A model generated the notes under the pieces. It saw only the letters and a list, made by a program, of their open reading frames with translations, was not told the DNA's origin and did not search any database. From the NCBI RefSeq assembly GCF_964340395.1, contig NC_135551.1, forward strand, positions 23,123,503 through 23,185,502: a DNA stretch of 62,000 bases, written 5' to 3'. A program made the translations under genes and the position numbers. Of the stretch, positions 42,401 to 55,200 are shown in pieces. Origin of the DNA: Glandiceps talaboti. Lineage: Eukaryota > Hemichordata > Enteropneusta > Spengelidae. How positions within the stretch are numbered: the stretch's first letter is position 1; each line of letters opens with the position of its first letter.

Positions 42401-45400
42401 GGAACACCAAATTTTCGTGTATCACTAGAAATTGCGTGCATCAGTGGCATGTCAAATTGGCTTAGAAGGCACACTGGACTGGACTTTTCCTGTAACTACA
42501 TGTACCAGAAGTTGTGAAAAATAATCCTCACCTTCAAAACCTTAATGAATGGCACAAATGCACTCCTCTGAAGTCCATTTTTATAGAGGTCATCAGGATG
42601 TCGATTTGATGTTGCTATGACAACAACACCTTTATCAAACAATTCCGTAAACAGTCTCTTCAAAATCATTGCATCAGCTATGTCAGTTACCTAGGCAACA
42701 AAGAATAACAAATCATTAGAACTGAATACAAACCAGTAATATTTCATCTATATTTTGATAAATACACATGATTTCTTTATCCAGTGACATCAACCATTTT
42801 GTAATTTTCTTTCATTAATACTTTAACAAATGTATGATACTCACAGACACATTCAAAATATTTACTTCAAAAAAAAGGCATCACAATACAAATGCATGGG
42901 AGTATTACTTCATTCTTAAGTTGAAAATCTTTGCATTTATGAATTGAAAGCACTGTTTTTGTGTGTAACCCTTCATTTGTGCAACTGCCATTTGTGGAGC
43001 ACCTAGTGACAAATATTTCACTTCACTGTCATGAGACCTGGGCGAGAAATAGTCACACCTTTCAGAATGAAAGTTTTGCTCAAAACTGTAGTTGTTTCTG
43101 AAAAGAAAACCAACCTGAAATTCATCAAAACAGAGAAGCCAGCTTTGTTCAATAATGTGATCAGCCACTTGTGGTATGGGGTCAAAGGGCACAGGTTTCT
43201 TCCCAGGAAGGAGTTTAGGTTGTTGCTTCTTAAGCTCATGAATCTCTGTAAAGAAGACAAACATGATAAACTAATGTATGGACGCTAATATTTACATCGC
43301 ATTTTTTTTGGTCACAGTTCATAAATTGTTGGAAAAAATACATACAACTGTAAGCCACTTCATTGTACACCATACTCAAGTGACCCACCTTATCATAATC
43401 AAAAGAAGACTCAGATGAGAACACTTCACATGAGGACAAATGAGGCCTAAAACCACATGGCGGTACATTGTATGTGAACTTGATGACAGAGTCAACACAT
43501 GTGGCTAAAACAACTCTGTCAGTTCCTAAAATATAACATGTCCTGAAACAAAGTTGGCTGTTTTCACTGGTTCAGAATGCAACCAACTTTTGCTGTACAT
43601 ATGAAACTCGGATAACGATGATTTCTTTAAGGGGGCTATGGTACCTGTCTACATCTGTATCAGGACTTTCACTTCTGGTCCAAAAGCTATCTCTGAACAG
43701 CACTCCTAGTGGCCAAACTATACAATCTCTTGTCTTTCTGGTAACTGAAATTGCATTACTGTAGATAGCAAATATCATTGAAGTATAGAGATTGGAGGGG
43801 CCTCCACTGTCTATGATTGAAGTTTGGTGTTAGAGACAGACAAACCTTTTTGGGTAAAAGGTGCTGCATAATACTAAAATGTGGACCATATATTGGAGAT
43901 AAGGAAGGGGGTCATATTAATGTAAAACCTTGTACAACCTGTTGCCATGAGATAAATTCTAGGCCAACTTTTTCCTAATCTGGGACAACCTCGTGTGATG
44001 TTTACCTGCGAGATGGCCAGAACTTTGGTTACTGGATTATGGTGTAATTTGAGGTAACTTGATTTATAATAAAACTTACTTGCATGCACATCCAACATAA
44101 ATGAATGGAAGTGAATTCTTTTCTTCCTGTCAATATCTACACATTTATACAACAAATCCATCAGCATAGTTTTACCAGATCCAACACTACCATACAGATA
44201 CTTTCCTTTAGGTCCTGGTCTTTTCTTTTTCTTCTTTGCAAACATCTTTATAATGTATGAAGAGAAAATAAATAAGATTATTTTGTAGACTGTCTGAAGA
44301 AAATTCCAACTGATGCAAAAAGCTATTGCACATGAATATCTGTTGTTATTTTAAATATTCTTTATATGAGGCAAATGTCTGATTAGGATTAAAACTTGAG
44401 CATTAAAAAAAAATGCCTGGCAGACTCACACAGAAAGATGGTCCTGAACAAAAGAGTGGCTAATCTGTATGGCTCCACTGATTAGATAACATAAATACAA
44501 GAATATGAGACTGAATCATGAGCCTTTAATAAACAAAAACAGATACAATGTCCCAACTAGGTTTCACACTAATGTATATTTGTTAGTAATGTTACATACA
44601 CATAATATTACTAATCCAAATCAAATTTCGAAATTCAAATATGGTCGCCACTTATGCAGCACCCAAGTGCCCTAGCAGGAGGAAACTAGAGTACCAAGGA
44701 AAAACCTACATTGTTCAGTAGGGTCAAACTGAGCATTACCCTTCATAAAAATCTTATATAAAGATCTGGGGAATTTGTAATGAAACCCAGTCGACTCTGG
44801 GTGGGTTCAAACTCTGACTGCAGTAATAAGAGGCACATAAGCTACCCGCTTGGCTGCTGACAACCCATGCTTCATCAGCCAATTTATAGAAAACACACAC
44901 AAAGTATTGTATTGTATTGTATTGTAAGCATGAAAACATCTTATACATAATACTAATGATCATATTAATACAACACACCTTATCCCAGAAACCTGGCTGT
45001 GTTGGTTCATAGCCCTCTATTCTATCATGTAAACTTTGTAGATGTCGTACAATTTTCTTCTGGTATGGGTCTGCTTTGAGTTCTCCTTTTTTTACAAGTG
45101 ATATATAGTATTTAAGAGGTCCACTGCTTGGATCTGACTCAACAACTTTAATGTCTGATTTTTCTGGTTCCACAAGTGGTTCATCTTTCAGTGGTGTTGT
45201 CGTGGCAACATGTTGCACTATGGGAGAAAATGACATAAATGTTAAAAAGGTTTTTAAAAAATTATCACCTGTAATTTTGTGTACTTTTATTACTATGTTT
45301 GAACTTTCTGTTTTTGTAATTGTAACCAACAGTAGAGTATGCCCTCTAATGAAAGACAAAATTCTTTATTGTGTTTCTATGATGAAAACTGGGTTTAAAT

Positions 45401-47738
45401 TGCTATGTGTCAGTTGCACATCAAATTGACTGAGAGGGTAAACTGATGAACTACTGACACAGGGAAAATTTGAAGCATGTCTTATTTCTAATGGTTTAGA
45501 ATTCTTAAATGTACATGACATACAAATATGAAGATTTTAGTGCATCAAGTGTTTACTATGCATTGTTACATAAGAATCAAAGTATTTGCCATGTGTGTTC
45601 TGGACTAGCCCAGAGACTTGGCTATCTGACTTGACATACTGGCTTGACAGTATAGCCTAAAGACTTGGCTATCTGACTTGACATACTGGTTTGACAGTAT
45701 AGCCCAGGGACTTGGCTATCTGACTTGACATACTGGCTTGACAGTATAGCCCAGAGACTTGGCTATCTGACTTGACATACTGGCTTGACAGTATAGCCTA
45801 GAGACTTGGCTATCTGACTTGACATACTGGCTTGACAGTGTAGCCTAAAGACTTGGCTATCTGACTTGACATACTGGCTTGACAGTATAGCCCAGAAACT
45901 TGGCTATCTGACTTGACATACTGGCTTGACAGTATAGCCCAGAGACTTGGCTATCTGACTTGACATACTGGCTTGACAGTATAGCCCAGAAACTTGGCTA
46001 TCTGACTTGACATACTGGCTTGACAGTATAGCCCAGAAACTTGGCTATCTGACTTGACATACTGGCTTGACAGTATAGCCCAGAAACTTGGCTATCTGAC
46101 TTGACATACTGGCTTGACAGTACAGCCCAGAAACTTGGCTATCTGACTTGACATACTGACTTGACAGTATAACCCAGAAACTTGGCTATCTGACTTGACA
46201 TACTGACTTGACAGTATAACCCAGAGACTTGGCTATCTGACTTGACATACTGGCTTGACAGTATAGCCCAGAAACTTGGCTATCTGACTTGACATACTGA
46301 CTTGACAGTATAACCCAGAGACTTGGCTATCTGACTTGACATACTGACTTGACAGTATAGCCCAGAGACTTGGCTATCTGACTTGACATACTGGCTTGAC
46401 AGTATAGCCCAGAAACTTGGCTGTCTGACTTGACATACTGACTTGACAGTATAGCCCAGGGACTTGGCTATCTGACTTGACATACTGGCTTGACAGTATA
46501 GCCAAGAGACTTGGCTATCTGACTTGACATACTAGTTTGACAGTATAGCCCAGAGACTTGGCAGCTGAGACTTGGCTATCTGACTTGACATACTAGTTTG
46601 ACAGTATATCCCAGAGACTTGGCTATCTGACTTGACATACTGGCTTGACAGTACAGCCCAGAGACTTGGCTATCTGACTTGACATACTGGCTTGACAGTA
46701 TAGCCAAGAGACTTGGCTATCTGACTTGACATACTAGTTTGACAGTATAGCCCAGAGACTTGGCAGCTGAGACTTGGCTATCTGACCTGACATACTGGAT
46801 GACCTTTTCAAGCTAGACAGCCAAATCTTTGAGCTAGTTCTGGACACTTGGACAATTGCAAGTTTTATGAAATGACTAGATTGCTGATTAAGATGTTATA
46901 CAAATTCTAAAATGTTTTTGAACGTTGTTTTCGATTTTACTTGGTCTAATAAAATGTGGTCCATTGTCCTTTACCAAATTACAACTGTGTCATTAATTGC
47001 CCCCAAAATATTGCTTCCTAAAGGAAAAACATACAGGAATGGAAACCACCGCTTCCTTAATATGGAACTACTACAAATATATTTCAGTGTAAAATTTGAT
47101 CTAAAAACTTGTAGTAAACTAATGGCCTAAAAATGGGGTATTGCTATTGGTTTTTGGTCGAAAAAGTTCTAAACTGGGATCTGGGGTCGGCACTGGCCGT
47201 ACATCCCTAACAGAGTTGGTCAGTGGTACCGCCCCCGAGCATATATCATTACCAGACAAGGAAAACGTATCTGTGCATATATAATCTATGCTCTATCCTT
47301 ATCAACGCCAACATCTGAGATAGGAATATCTCCTGTCAACGTTACAAAACACACTCGCCGAGTTTGCCGACCGGCGACCGTCATCAACTGAACATATTTA
47401 CTTTGGTATATATGGATAAGAAAGCACGACCATGTTGAAACACAGACCATGACTCAGTGGTTAGCAGGAGGTGACAATAACATCAATGTTGAGAACTGTA
47501 CCACTCGTACTATTACTTTTGACCTAGACCTGTGTTGACCGAATGTCATTCCTATCGCTTCAGAAACCGACAAAATCTAATTCCTGAGAAAGTATGACAG
47601 TTTTTTGAACAAACATTATACAGTACCTCCAGCAGTTACAGCTGTTGTCTTTAGTCGTGTTACTATGTGTCTAGATAGACGAACTCGCCGACAAAGTAGA
47701 CAAAATCCCTGAGACACGAACGCGACATTTCTCGCCAT
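39073..47738 (-). CDS. AFG1L: AFG1-like mitochondrial AAA+ ATPase (AFG1L / LACE1)
   Basis: Eleven exons on the minus strand join in phase: 47738-47627, 45217-44979, 44245-44080, 43245-43115, 42690-42532, 41926-41875, 41199-41098, 40682-40582, 39954-39814, 39590-39474, 39234-39073. They total 1482 nt, 493 residues (human 481). The first 37 residues are Arg-rich without acidic residues, typical of a mitochondrial presequence. Exon 3 carries Walker A GSVGSGKT at 136-143. Exon 4 ends in Walker B LLCFDEF at about 209-215. Exon 5 has the sensor-1 segment IATSNR, followed by [12 protein letters not shown], closely matching human. The C-terminus has the family block [20 protein letters not shown]. 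In yeast and human this protein promotes degradation of mitochondrial proteins, including respiratory-chain subunits; the role here follows from homology. Intron 1 holds a 1.2-kb minisatellite. It is divergent from SNX3. Confidence 0.96.
39378..39446. repeat. (GA)n / CAGA microsatellite
   Basis: In the short last intron of AFG1L, between exons 10 and 11. Confidence 0.95.
42108..42482 (+). repeat. Dispersed repeat region in AFG1L intron 5
   Basis: The left part (42108-42165) matches 33060-33130. The right part (42405-42482: TCACTAGAAATTGC, CAGTGGCATGTCAAATTGG) matches 17410-17500 and 45370-45450. The whole stretch is probably one degraded element, with the other sites holding fragments of it. 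Confidence 0.5.
44916..44937. repeat. (TATTG)n microsatellite
   Basis: Four to five TATTG units in AFG1L intron 2, just downstream of exon 2. Confidence 0.9.
45370..45450 (+). repeat. Dispersed repeat, copy 3 of 3
   Basis: Diverged match to the core at 42405-42482 (AAATTGC, GTCAGTTGCACATCAAATTG, GAGAGGGTAAACTG). It lies in AFG1L intron 1, between exon 2 and the 47-bp array. Confidence 0.45.
45603..46800. repeat. 47-bp minisatellite, about 25 copies, in AFG1L intron 1
   Basis: The unit is ATAGCCCAGAGACTTGGCTA followed by TCTGACTTGACATACTGG and CTTGACAGT, with first copies exactly 47 bp apart (45616, 45663). Each unit contains two inverted repeats: ATAGCC-9 nt-GGCTAT and ATACTG-6 nt-CAGTAT. 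Point variants (GGCTTG/GACTTG/AGTTTG, CAGAGA/CAGAAA/CAGGGA) recur in blocks. Near the right end a longer composite unit with an inserted GGCAGCTGAGACTT occurs twice, which suggests higher-order duplication. Confidence 0.95.
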
Positions 47739-48003
47739 AATATTAACCTACTTTGAACTCTTGTCTGTGACGTCACTTCCTAGTTCTGTCTTTTCGCAGA
47801 TTTACCTCGTACAGAGACAAAAAATAATTCCCATAAATAATTTAATTTTTTTATTTATCCTTACATATATTTCGTAAATAATCAATTATTTAGATTAAAT
47901 TTTAATCTTTCTTTCTCTGAAACTTCTGATGAGAAATATTTATAATCACTTAAATATTTGTAGAATAATTTTGTGCGTACGTGGTTCTATATTACATTTC
48001 AAG
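47739..48003. promoter_or_regulatory. Bidirectional AFG1L/SNX3 promoter with CRE and ETS-like sites
   Basis: Only 265 bp lie between the two divergent start codons, and they must hold both 5' UTRs and the promoter. A perfect palindrome GTGACGTCAC at 47767-47776 contains the full CRE/ATF site TGACGTCA. It directly abuts CACTTCC (47774-47780), which reads as the ETS core GGAAGTG on the other strand. AAGATGGCGG at the SNX3 start (48002-48011) fits a YY1 site overlapping the initiator codon. The SNX3-proximal half is very AT-rich. Function is inferred from motifs and spacing. Confidence 0.7.
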
Positions 48004-51000
48004 ATGGCGGACGACCAGCTCAATGCCGATACTCGTAGAATGGACCCCAAAAAACAAACCTTAGATGACGCTTACGCGGCACCAGCGAACTTCTTAGAAA
48101 TTGATGTATGCAATCCAGAAACACACGGTTTTGCTAAAAAGAGATATACAGACTATGAAGTTCGAATGAGGGTAAGTAAACTCAGTCGCTGGTGAGGTGA
48201 AAGGGGTGGTAACCACTCGCTACGTATGTACATGCATTCAACACAGTGTAGCACTTCGCACACTTGAACGTTTGGGGCAAGCGTTTACACTTCCGTTACA
48301 AGTAGAAGGCGGTGTTCTAGTTCCGTTCGATAGTGTACCAGCATAACACGATCGCAATTAGTATTTCGATCTTGGATCGTTCAAAGACATATGTGTGACT
48401 TCAAAAAAGCGTGTGTTGACGCTTGACGTGAGCATTTTGTCACCTCATTGAGTTACAAAATACACATTGTGAACACATTTATACTATCCATTCACTGCGA
48501 AAAACACGTCACCCAGAAGTCAACACATCTTGGGCGTAAAGAGAAATATAAAAACAACATTTTCATCTCATCACGTAAAAATCATGTAACTTCTGGTTTA
48601 TTTTCCATCATAGAATATTTTTTGATGAAGGACAAAATCAATAGCCTTCACAATTCTATTGACTTTAGAAAAGAAGGAAGTTGTTACTATACTAGTTCAT
48701 TGATGGTTCCAAACTGAGACAATAGGCGACAAGGACAATTACATTCCTTCCACTATCCATAAAGACCAGAGCATGGCTACTGCATGGCCAGAGCTTCAAT
48801 CCAAGTTTCTCACATTAGTGTTACCATGGTGTTATCTTATCAGTGTGGCCAAAAGGATTGTTTATATAGGATTATTCTTTTGTTCTGGACCAATTTTCTC
48901 TGTAATTTTGCCAGACAACTGCTATTCACACCAAAATTGTTTTTATAATCTTATCTGGGCCATAAGTTAAATCTCTGTTATATCAGAGACAGTGGAGGGG
49001 ACTGTCTGTGGTTATATCGACATATTATTTTCTTGAACTAAATTTTGAGCAGCTTTTATAATATATTATTATTAAAACAGTGTACTCAAAAGTTAGCTGA
49101 ATTACTGGTCATATGTTTTGTCTATTTCTGTCAACTTGACCAATTCCAGAATCTGTGCTTTTACACTTCATAACCCCTGAGGTTTTTCAAAATTTCAACT
49201 ACAAAAAATATATGTAAATGATGAACATTGTGGCAGTCTTATTTATCTCCTTTGAAATTTGAGGGTGACACAGAGCTTATAGGAAGTTTATCACTTCAAT
49301 ACTGAGAAAGCATCATTGCATGTACATGTATACAATGTATCATTGTTGATAATTATTAACTGAATGGTAAGCAGATGTCTCTACTTCCATTTTTGTTCAA
49401 ACAAATCAGAAGGACCCTTTCAAAGACATTGTATGTATGTATGTATGTATGTATGTATGTATGTATGTATGTATGTATGTATGTATGTATGTATGTATGT
49501 ATGTATGTATGTATGTATGTATGTATGTATGTATGTATGTATGTATGTATGTATGTATGTATGTATGTATGTATTTTCTCCTTGAGAGAACAAGTCTAGC
49601 AAGTGTATCAAGTAGAAACTAAACAAAATGAGTACACAACAATGATATACAGCAAATTGAAATACAGTTGAATCAATGCCTTTTCACAGCTATTACATTA
49701 CAATATACAATGTATGTATGCAATAATTTGTTGATATCTTTTCAGCTTCTGTAAAATTCAAATGATGTACATGTAGTTTACAAGGCAATCCACAACACAC
49801 TAGCTCTATGAGATGTTATAGTATTAGTCATCCTTTTCATTCACCAGAACATGAGGGAGTGACAGGAGTGGGGGGTGGGGGTGGTGTTACCATCTTGAAA
49901 ATTGATGGGGTGGCAGGAGGGTGGTGGGCTGGTGGTGGGGGTGGTGTTACCATCTTGAAAATTGATGGGGTGGCAGGAGGGTGGTGGGTGGTGTTTTACT
50001 GTTACCATCTTGAAAATTGTTGTACTAGTCAATAGTAGCTGAATGAATGTTACTACATGCACCAGCATCCCAAGCCAAAATTATGGAATTACTGGTATGT
50101 ATAAAATACATTTTTGATGGTGCACCAGTTTAGAATGCTTGTAAAACTAATTCTCACCAACGTCAACAACACGCTGAAGTCTATTCAGACTAACAGTGCC
50201 ACAAATAGTATTAAACTAGCCCAGAGAAATTGTCTTGGTGTTGATATTTAATTTCAAAAATATCTCCACACCAAGACAAGTCTCTGGGCTTCTGCTGACC
50301 TGTTCTAACCACTTGTATTTTCTTGTTGTCTTGTATCAGACAAATTTGCCAGTATTTAAATTGAAAGAATCATCAGTACGAAGGCGATATAGTGATTTTG
50401 AATGGTTACGAGTTGAACTAGAAAGAGACAGTAAGGTAGGTATCATGACAGTACTTGTAACAATTATACTTACTTTTGATTACCAAACTTGAGGCTACTA
50501 TGTACAGGTCACCTGATCTCTGAGGGATCTCCCCAACCATATCATGTGAAAGTCAGTCAGTCATGAATATTCATAATGTTGTCAGTAGTTGATAATGAAT
50601 TGGTACGTGTTGATTTGCAGGTAAAATAACAGGTAAATGCATAGTTGAGTAAACTTAAATGGACAGGTTGGAAACTTTTTGTTCACATGTTGTACAAGTG
50701 CCTGTCAGAGCACTAGTCAGCAACCATCTTTTGAAGTAATGTCTGTTGGGATCACTTTATCACCTTGCCCATGAATGGATTAGCTTTCTGGTGTTGGAAT
50801 TCCCAACTTGCAAACCTTATCCACAGCCGGGGATGGGCTTGGGGGACCTGGGGTGGGATGGGCTGATGTTAAGCTGTCTTTCAAAACATGACCATAGCAC
50901 AGCCATAGGCATAAGCAATCATGTCCCCTTCCTGCACCTATTGTGCCTTTTGAACCTAGAAATTAATCAGTTCATCCCTTTATATATACAGATTGTAGTG

Positions 51001-52208
51001 CCACCATTACCTGGAAAAGCTTGGAAGAGGCAGCTACCTTTTAGAGGTGATGATGGCATTTTTGAAGAAGATTTTATTGAAGAGCGAAGGCAAGGCCTTG
51101 AAGCCTTTATAAATAGGTAAATATTTTCACTATTCAAACATGAGAATCTGAAAGTTTTGAAGACTTGCAAGGAACATGTAATTATATATTATTATTATTC
51201 CTCAATATTTTTCTTTGTTCAGCCAAGAAAATGTGAGTGACCTAAGGGGCCTTGTCGACTTGTACTCAACAAACGCGTGAAAAATGAAATGAAATATTTG
51301 CACGATTTAATTATATCTTCACACGCATACATATAATTATGAAATATCGTGAAAAATAATGGCTATTTGGAATGGTTGGGATCATATTTCGAGCACTGCA
51401 GAGCAGTGATGTAGACACAGGTTGTTGTGGCATTGAGCAACCAGGGTATATAATCCATATTTTCTGTTCAAAGACAATAACTTGACTTGTGCACTGTCCA
51501 TTTATTCTTTCATCCTCACAAAATGTAGTGCTGAAAAATTGAAAATGTTTTCATCCTGTGTGTAATGGTAGTCTTTTGGTTGATTTAGTTCAATTAAACG
51601 TCAGTTAGTGCTGTAAGCAGGGCAAAGTGAGTGTGTGTGTGTGTTTGAGTGAATTAGTAAGAAAACAATCTAAATTTAAACACCTGACGGGCCGTATGCA
51701 GAGATTCTTAGAAGGGATACTACTTTGAATGAGGAGTCAAGAAATGTTCAAAGCTGAGTGAGTAGACCAGTAGTATGCAAATTACATCAAAAAGGAAATT
51801 TTGGTCAAACCTCGAACTTAAAAAAAAATTGTAGAAGATGACAACATTATGTTACAGTCAGTATTCAGGGAATGACTGCACCTTGAATGACTCACTGTTG
51901 TTGCTCATCAATACAGTTTTAATGCCGTCAATCTACAGTATACAAATAGCCAATGTAATGCTGGCTGTGCTCTAAATTAACCAAAGCTTTGGCAAGCAGG
52001 CACATTTTGATGAGTGTCTCATCAAAATTTCTGAACTCTCTCACGTCCATGTCCCAGTGAATTCATTTATGTATCATCTGATATTCTTCTTTTCTTTTAC
52101 AGAGTTGCAGGCCACCCCTTGGCACAAAACGAAAGATGTCTTCATATGTTCCTGCAGGAGCCTGTAATAGACAAAAATTATGTCCCTGGCAAGGTTCGGA
52201 ATACATAG
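48004..52208 (+). CDS. SNX3: Sorting nexin 3 (PX domain, retromer cargo adaptor)
   Basis: Exons 48004-48171, 50340-50435, 50992-51116 and 52103-52208 join in phase to 495 nt, 164 residues (human SNX3 is 162). The protein is essentially one PX domain, with the NFLEIDV strand, [18 protein letters not shown] and PPLPGKAW then FRGDDGIF. The phosphatidylinositol-3-phosphate contacts known in human SNX3 (R70, Y71, K95, R118) are kept as R72, Y73, K97 and R120. The last exon ([18 protein letters not shown]) is nearly identical to human. SNX3 recruits retromer to early endosomes for cargo such as Wntless. SNX12 is a close paralogue in vertebrates; an invertebrate copy would be pro-orthologous to both. 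An in-frame upstream ATG at 47929 exists, but MADD in AAGATGG is the natural start. Intron 1 contains a 144-bp ATGT tract. Confidence 0.96.
49431..49574. repeat. (ATGT)n microsatellite, about 36 perfect units
   Basis: Uninterrupted GTAT/ATGT for 144 bp in SNX3 intron 1. Perfection over this length implies recent expansion and probable polymorphism. Confidence 0.98.
49850..50020. repeat. 60-bp tandem repeat, about 2.5 copies
   Basis: GTTACCATCTTGAAAATTG followed by ATGGGGTGGCAGGAGGGTGG begins at 49886, 49946 and (truncated) 50001. It is G-rich on the SNX3 sense strand, within intron 1. Confidence 0.9.
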
Positions 52209-55200
52209 AAAACTTGTACATGGTCATTAAGATTAACAGTAATGAGTAAATGGCTCAAACAGCGACTCTTTCCATAATTTCAGAGCATGTGAAATCTGCT
52301 CTGTAGTTTAAAATCATTTAGGCAAAAAAAAATAATTGTGTGTTTCCAATAACTTGACCTCAGAAAATAGGGTATGTAGGTGGGGATTTTATTTTTATTT
52401 TATTTTATTTAATCTTTTTAATTGTTTTTAATTTTGAAAAATGGTGCTTCGACCCAAAACAAACAAGATGTCGGTCAGAATACTCCTTCTGTGAGTTTGA
52501 TGAAACATGTACAGACATCGCTGGGGAAAGAAAACCGACGTGCATGAAGGTCAAGACGACAAAGAATTTCTTATCTTTTTGTTATAAACTGTTTAAAAAA
52601 ATAATTAGGATCGCAGGCTTAAACTAGGTTCGGTCAGGTTATCAGAAACACACAGTTTTTTTATTTGGCTTTATTACATTTTAGTTTTTTGCCAGGAAGG
52701 AATTGAATAATAGTCAATGGCAAATATAATTGTAAATCCAATGTTATATTTTTGTTGTTATTGTCATCCCATTTTGTAAAGTATACTAGCGTCAAATATT
52801 AAGTATTTAGTTATTCCTACATGTCACTATTATGAGATGCAATGTAGTGTAGTAAAATGCTTGCTGGTACAGTGTTTTTGCTAAGGGTTAACAGCTCTCT
52901 TTATTATGAAAGAGGAATTTGGTATTAAAAATTTACAATTCGCAATGCAATTAACAAAGAATTTTGGCAGAAACCTTAGTGATAATCTGTGTAATACTAG
53001 TTTAGAAAAGCTCAAGAATTGTTGTTCCGACTTAGCTTGTTAAGCTAGGTCAGTGCTGTGTCCGGACTGAACTGTCAACGAGCTAGCTCAGTGCAATACT
53101 ATATTGACGCATCAGCATAGTGTTAACACCAGGCTGGCAGTAACACCCTAACAGCATTCGTTCAACAACTTTAAATGTTTATTTCCAAACCAGCCTAATG
53201 TTTACATCTGGCTCGCAAAGTGTTTTAAACTGGCCAACACGGTGTTAACACCAGGCTAAACGGGTGTAGCAAATAGAAGAGTGATTCTTACGTTATGCTA
53301 CACATACCTACTGCCTTTAACAAAAACACTGAGGTACTTTATATCACTATAACAAACATGTACATTAACTTTCCTGTATTTAGATAAGAAAATATTGTAA
53401 TGCATGTGTTATGTTAAAAGTTAGAATGTGGTATCTTAGGATCGTTTTTTTTTTTAATTTTGTGTAAAGATTGTATGCATGTGTACTTGTAGAAGTAATT
53501 GAGGTTAAGGTACTTTTCAATATTAAACACCTTTAGTCTCCTTAGATTTAAAATTCCACAAACTATTTTGAAACACAACTGATAATGGATGAATAGGTGC
53601 CATGTATTCATCAATAGTTTTGTTCCAATAGTAACTTTTAGAACCAACATATATATGTGTACAACCTTACCGAATATAATAATGTACATGTATAATTATC
53701 AAATATAATTAGGTAAACTAATTATTACATATTATTATCACATATATGTGTTTTACATTCGTGTTATATACCTATTTCTTAGATATGCTTTGCCTCATCT
53801 TACATTACAATGCTCTCAGTACTTCTTGCCCTGTGCAGGTTTCCCCCCAAAACTTATGAATATCTTTTGATTAATACTTCTGTTTTCAAAAGAGCAAAAT
53901 TCGTCACATTGAAATCGAGAAAAAATGCGTCAGCTTACTTCCTTTTATTCAATTTTCTTCAAAAAGTCTGCGGAGGTGCAAAGCTAGTCAAAGAGTCAAA
54001 TGTTCTTTTTGTAATGTACTACCTACTACGTAAGCGCACTATGTTGTATTATAAAAATGGAAATGAAACTCACTGTAGTATTTGTGCAGACTCAAACTCA
54101 CCTTCACTAATCCAAAATTATTTACTTATTAGTTTTTCTTACTGTACAAAATCCTGCACCAATGTAAATGTTCATCAGAACTTAGTTTGGCACAATGGAA
54201 ATATCTCTTTTCAGAACCAGTTTATCCTTCAGAAAGATATCGCGTAAACCTTTATCTTGACTATGGTGGAAGTAACATGGCTTTAGTTTCTGTCTTTATT
54301 GAGCCTTGCCAAACAGTATGACATCCTTGCTGAAATATTAACCTGCATTTGTTTACATGTATTTAGGTCTCTTACAAACCTATATATTCATGTACAGCAT
54401 CTGTTGGTACCTTATTATCAAGGGTGCAAAAGTCCTACCTAATACAGTCCCTACAAATTAATAGAATCATTGATGTTTCAAATAAAACAAAATAGAGGCA
54501 AGAGCACACTACTGGACAGTTACTGTTCCTTGTTCACGTCAGTTTTATATCTACGAAGTTATAATCATGTAATTCTTGAATTATTGGAACAAAACTGTTG
54601 ACAAGTGTATGAAGTTTAAACTCATATTTTATCAGTTGTAAATCAAACTGTTTGGTGAAAGTACTTAGAAAATGGTCCAAATTATTTGAATCAAATGTCA
54701 GATTTTTGATAAACTGTCAATATAAAGCTATTAACAACGGCAGCTCCATCAGTAGCTGTATAAATTGCTAGCTTGCATCGCTTGAAGAAACATATTGATT
54801 TGTCTAAAAGTGATTTAAGAAGTTCTACCTTTAAGTTTTGTATACTAACACTGACTGCACTATTAACCAAGGTATATTTGTACAGGTATTGCAAATACTG
54901 TATAATGACATTCTCTTCTATATATTCAGAGATGCCGGTATAAAATTGATGACTGGTATGCATAACATACTAGTAGTTAACTAATACTAATTATTCTTAG
55001 GTTGTCAAAGCTAGCTACCCTAGACAGACCACTTAAATTAAAATATTACAAACCTAATTTTATCAGAATCTTATCAATATAAGGACAACTTGTCAAGATA
55101 TGTCAACCTTTTGTCGTTCACCATCCACATAAACATCATTTGGGGAAGAATTTTAACACGGTATCTCTTATGTACAAACAAGAACAATTTCTGTAGATTT

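Noticed and set aside
46280-46483. Repetitive 67-codon frame on the minus strand
   Set aside because: Created by the 47-bp array (three units restore frame). It lies in AFG1L intron 1.
47929-48003. Upstream in-frame ATG extending SNX3 by 25 residues
   Set aside because: The extension has no family counterpart, while MADD in AAGATGG matches the known N-terminus and length.
53810-54247. 145-codon plus-strand open frame
   Set aside because: No domain, no signal for transcription, low-complexity AT-rich codons and no splice partners; likely chance in the SNX3 3' region.
54691-54963. 90-codon minus-strand open frame
   Set aside because: No recognisable domain and no supporting splice sites.
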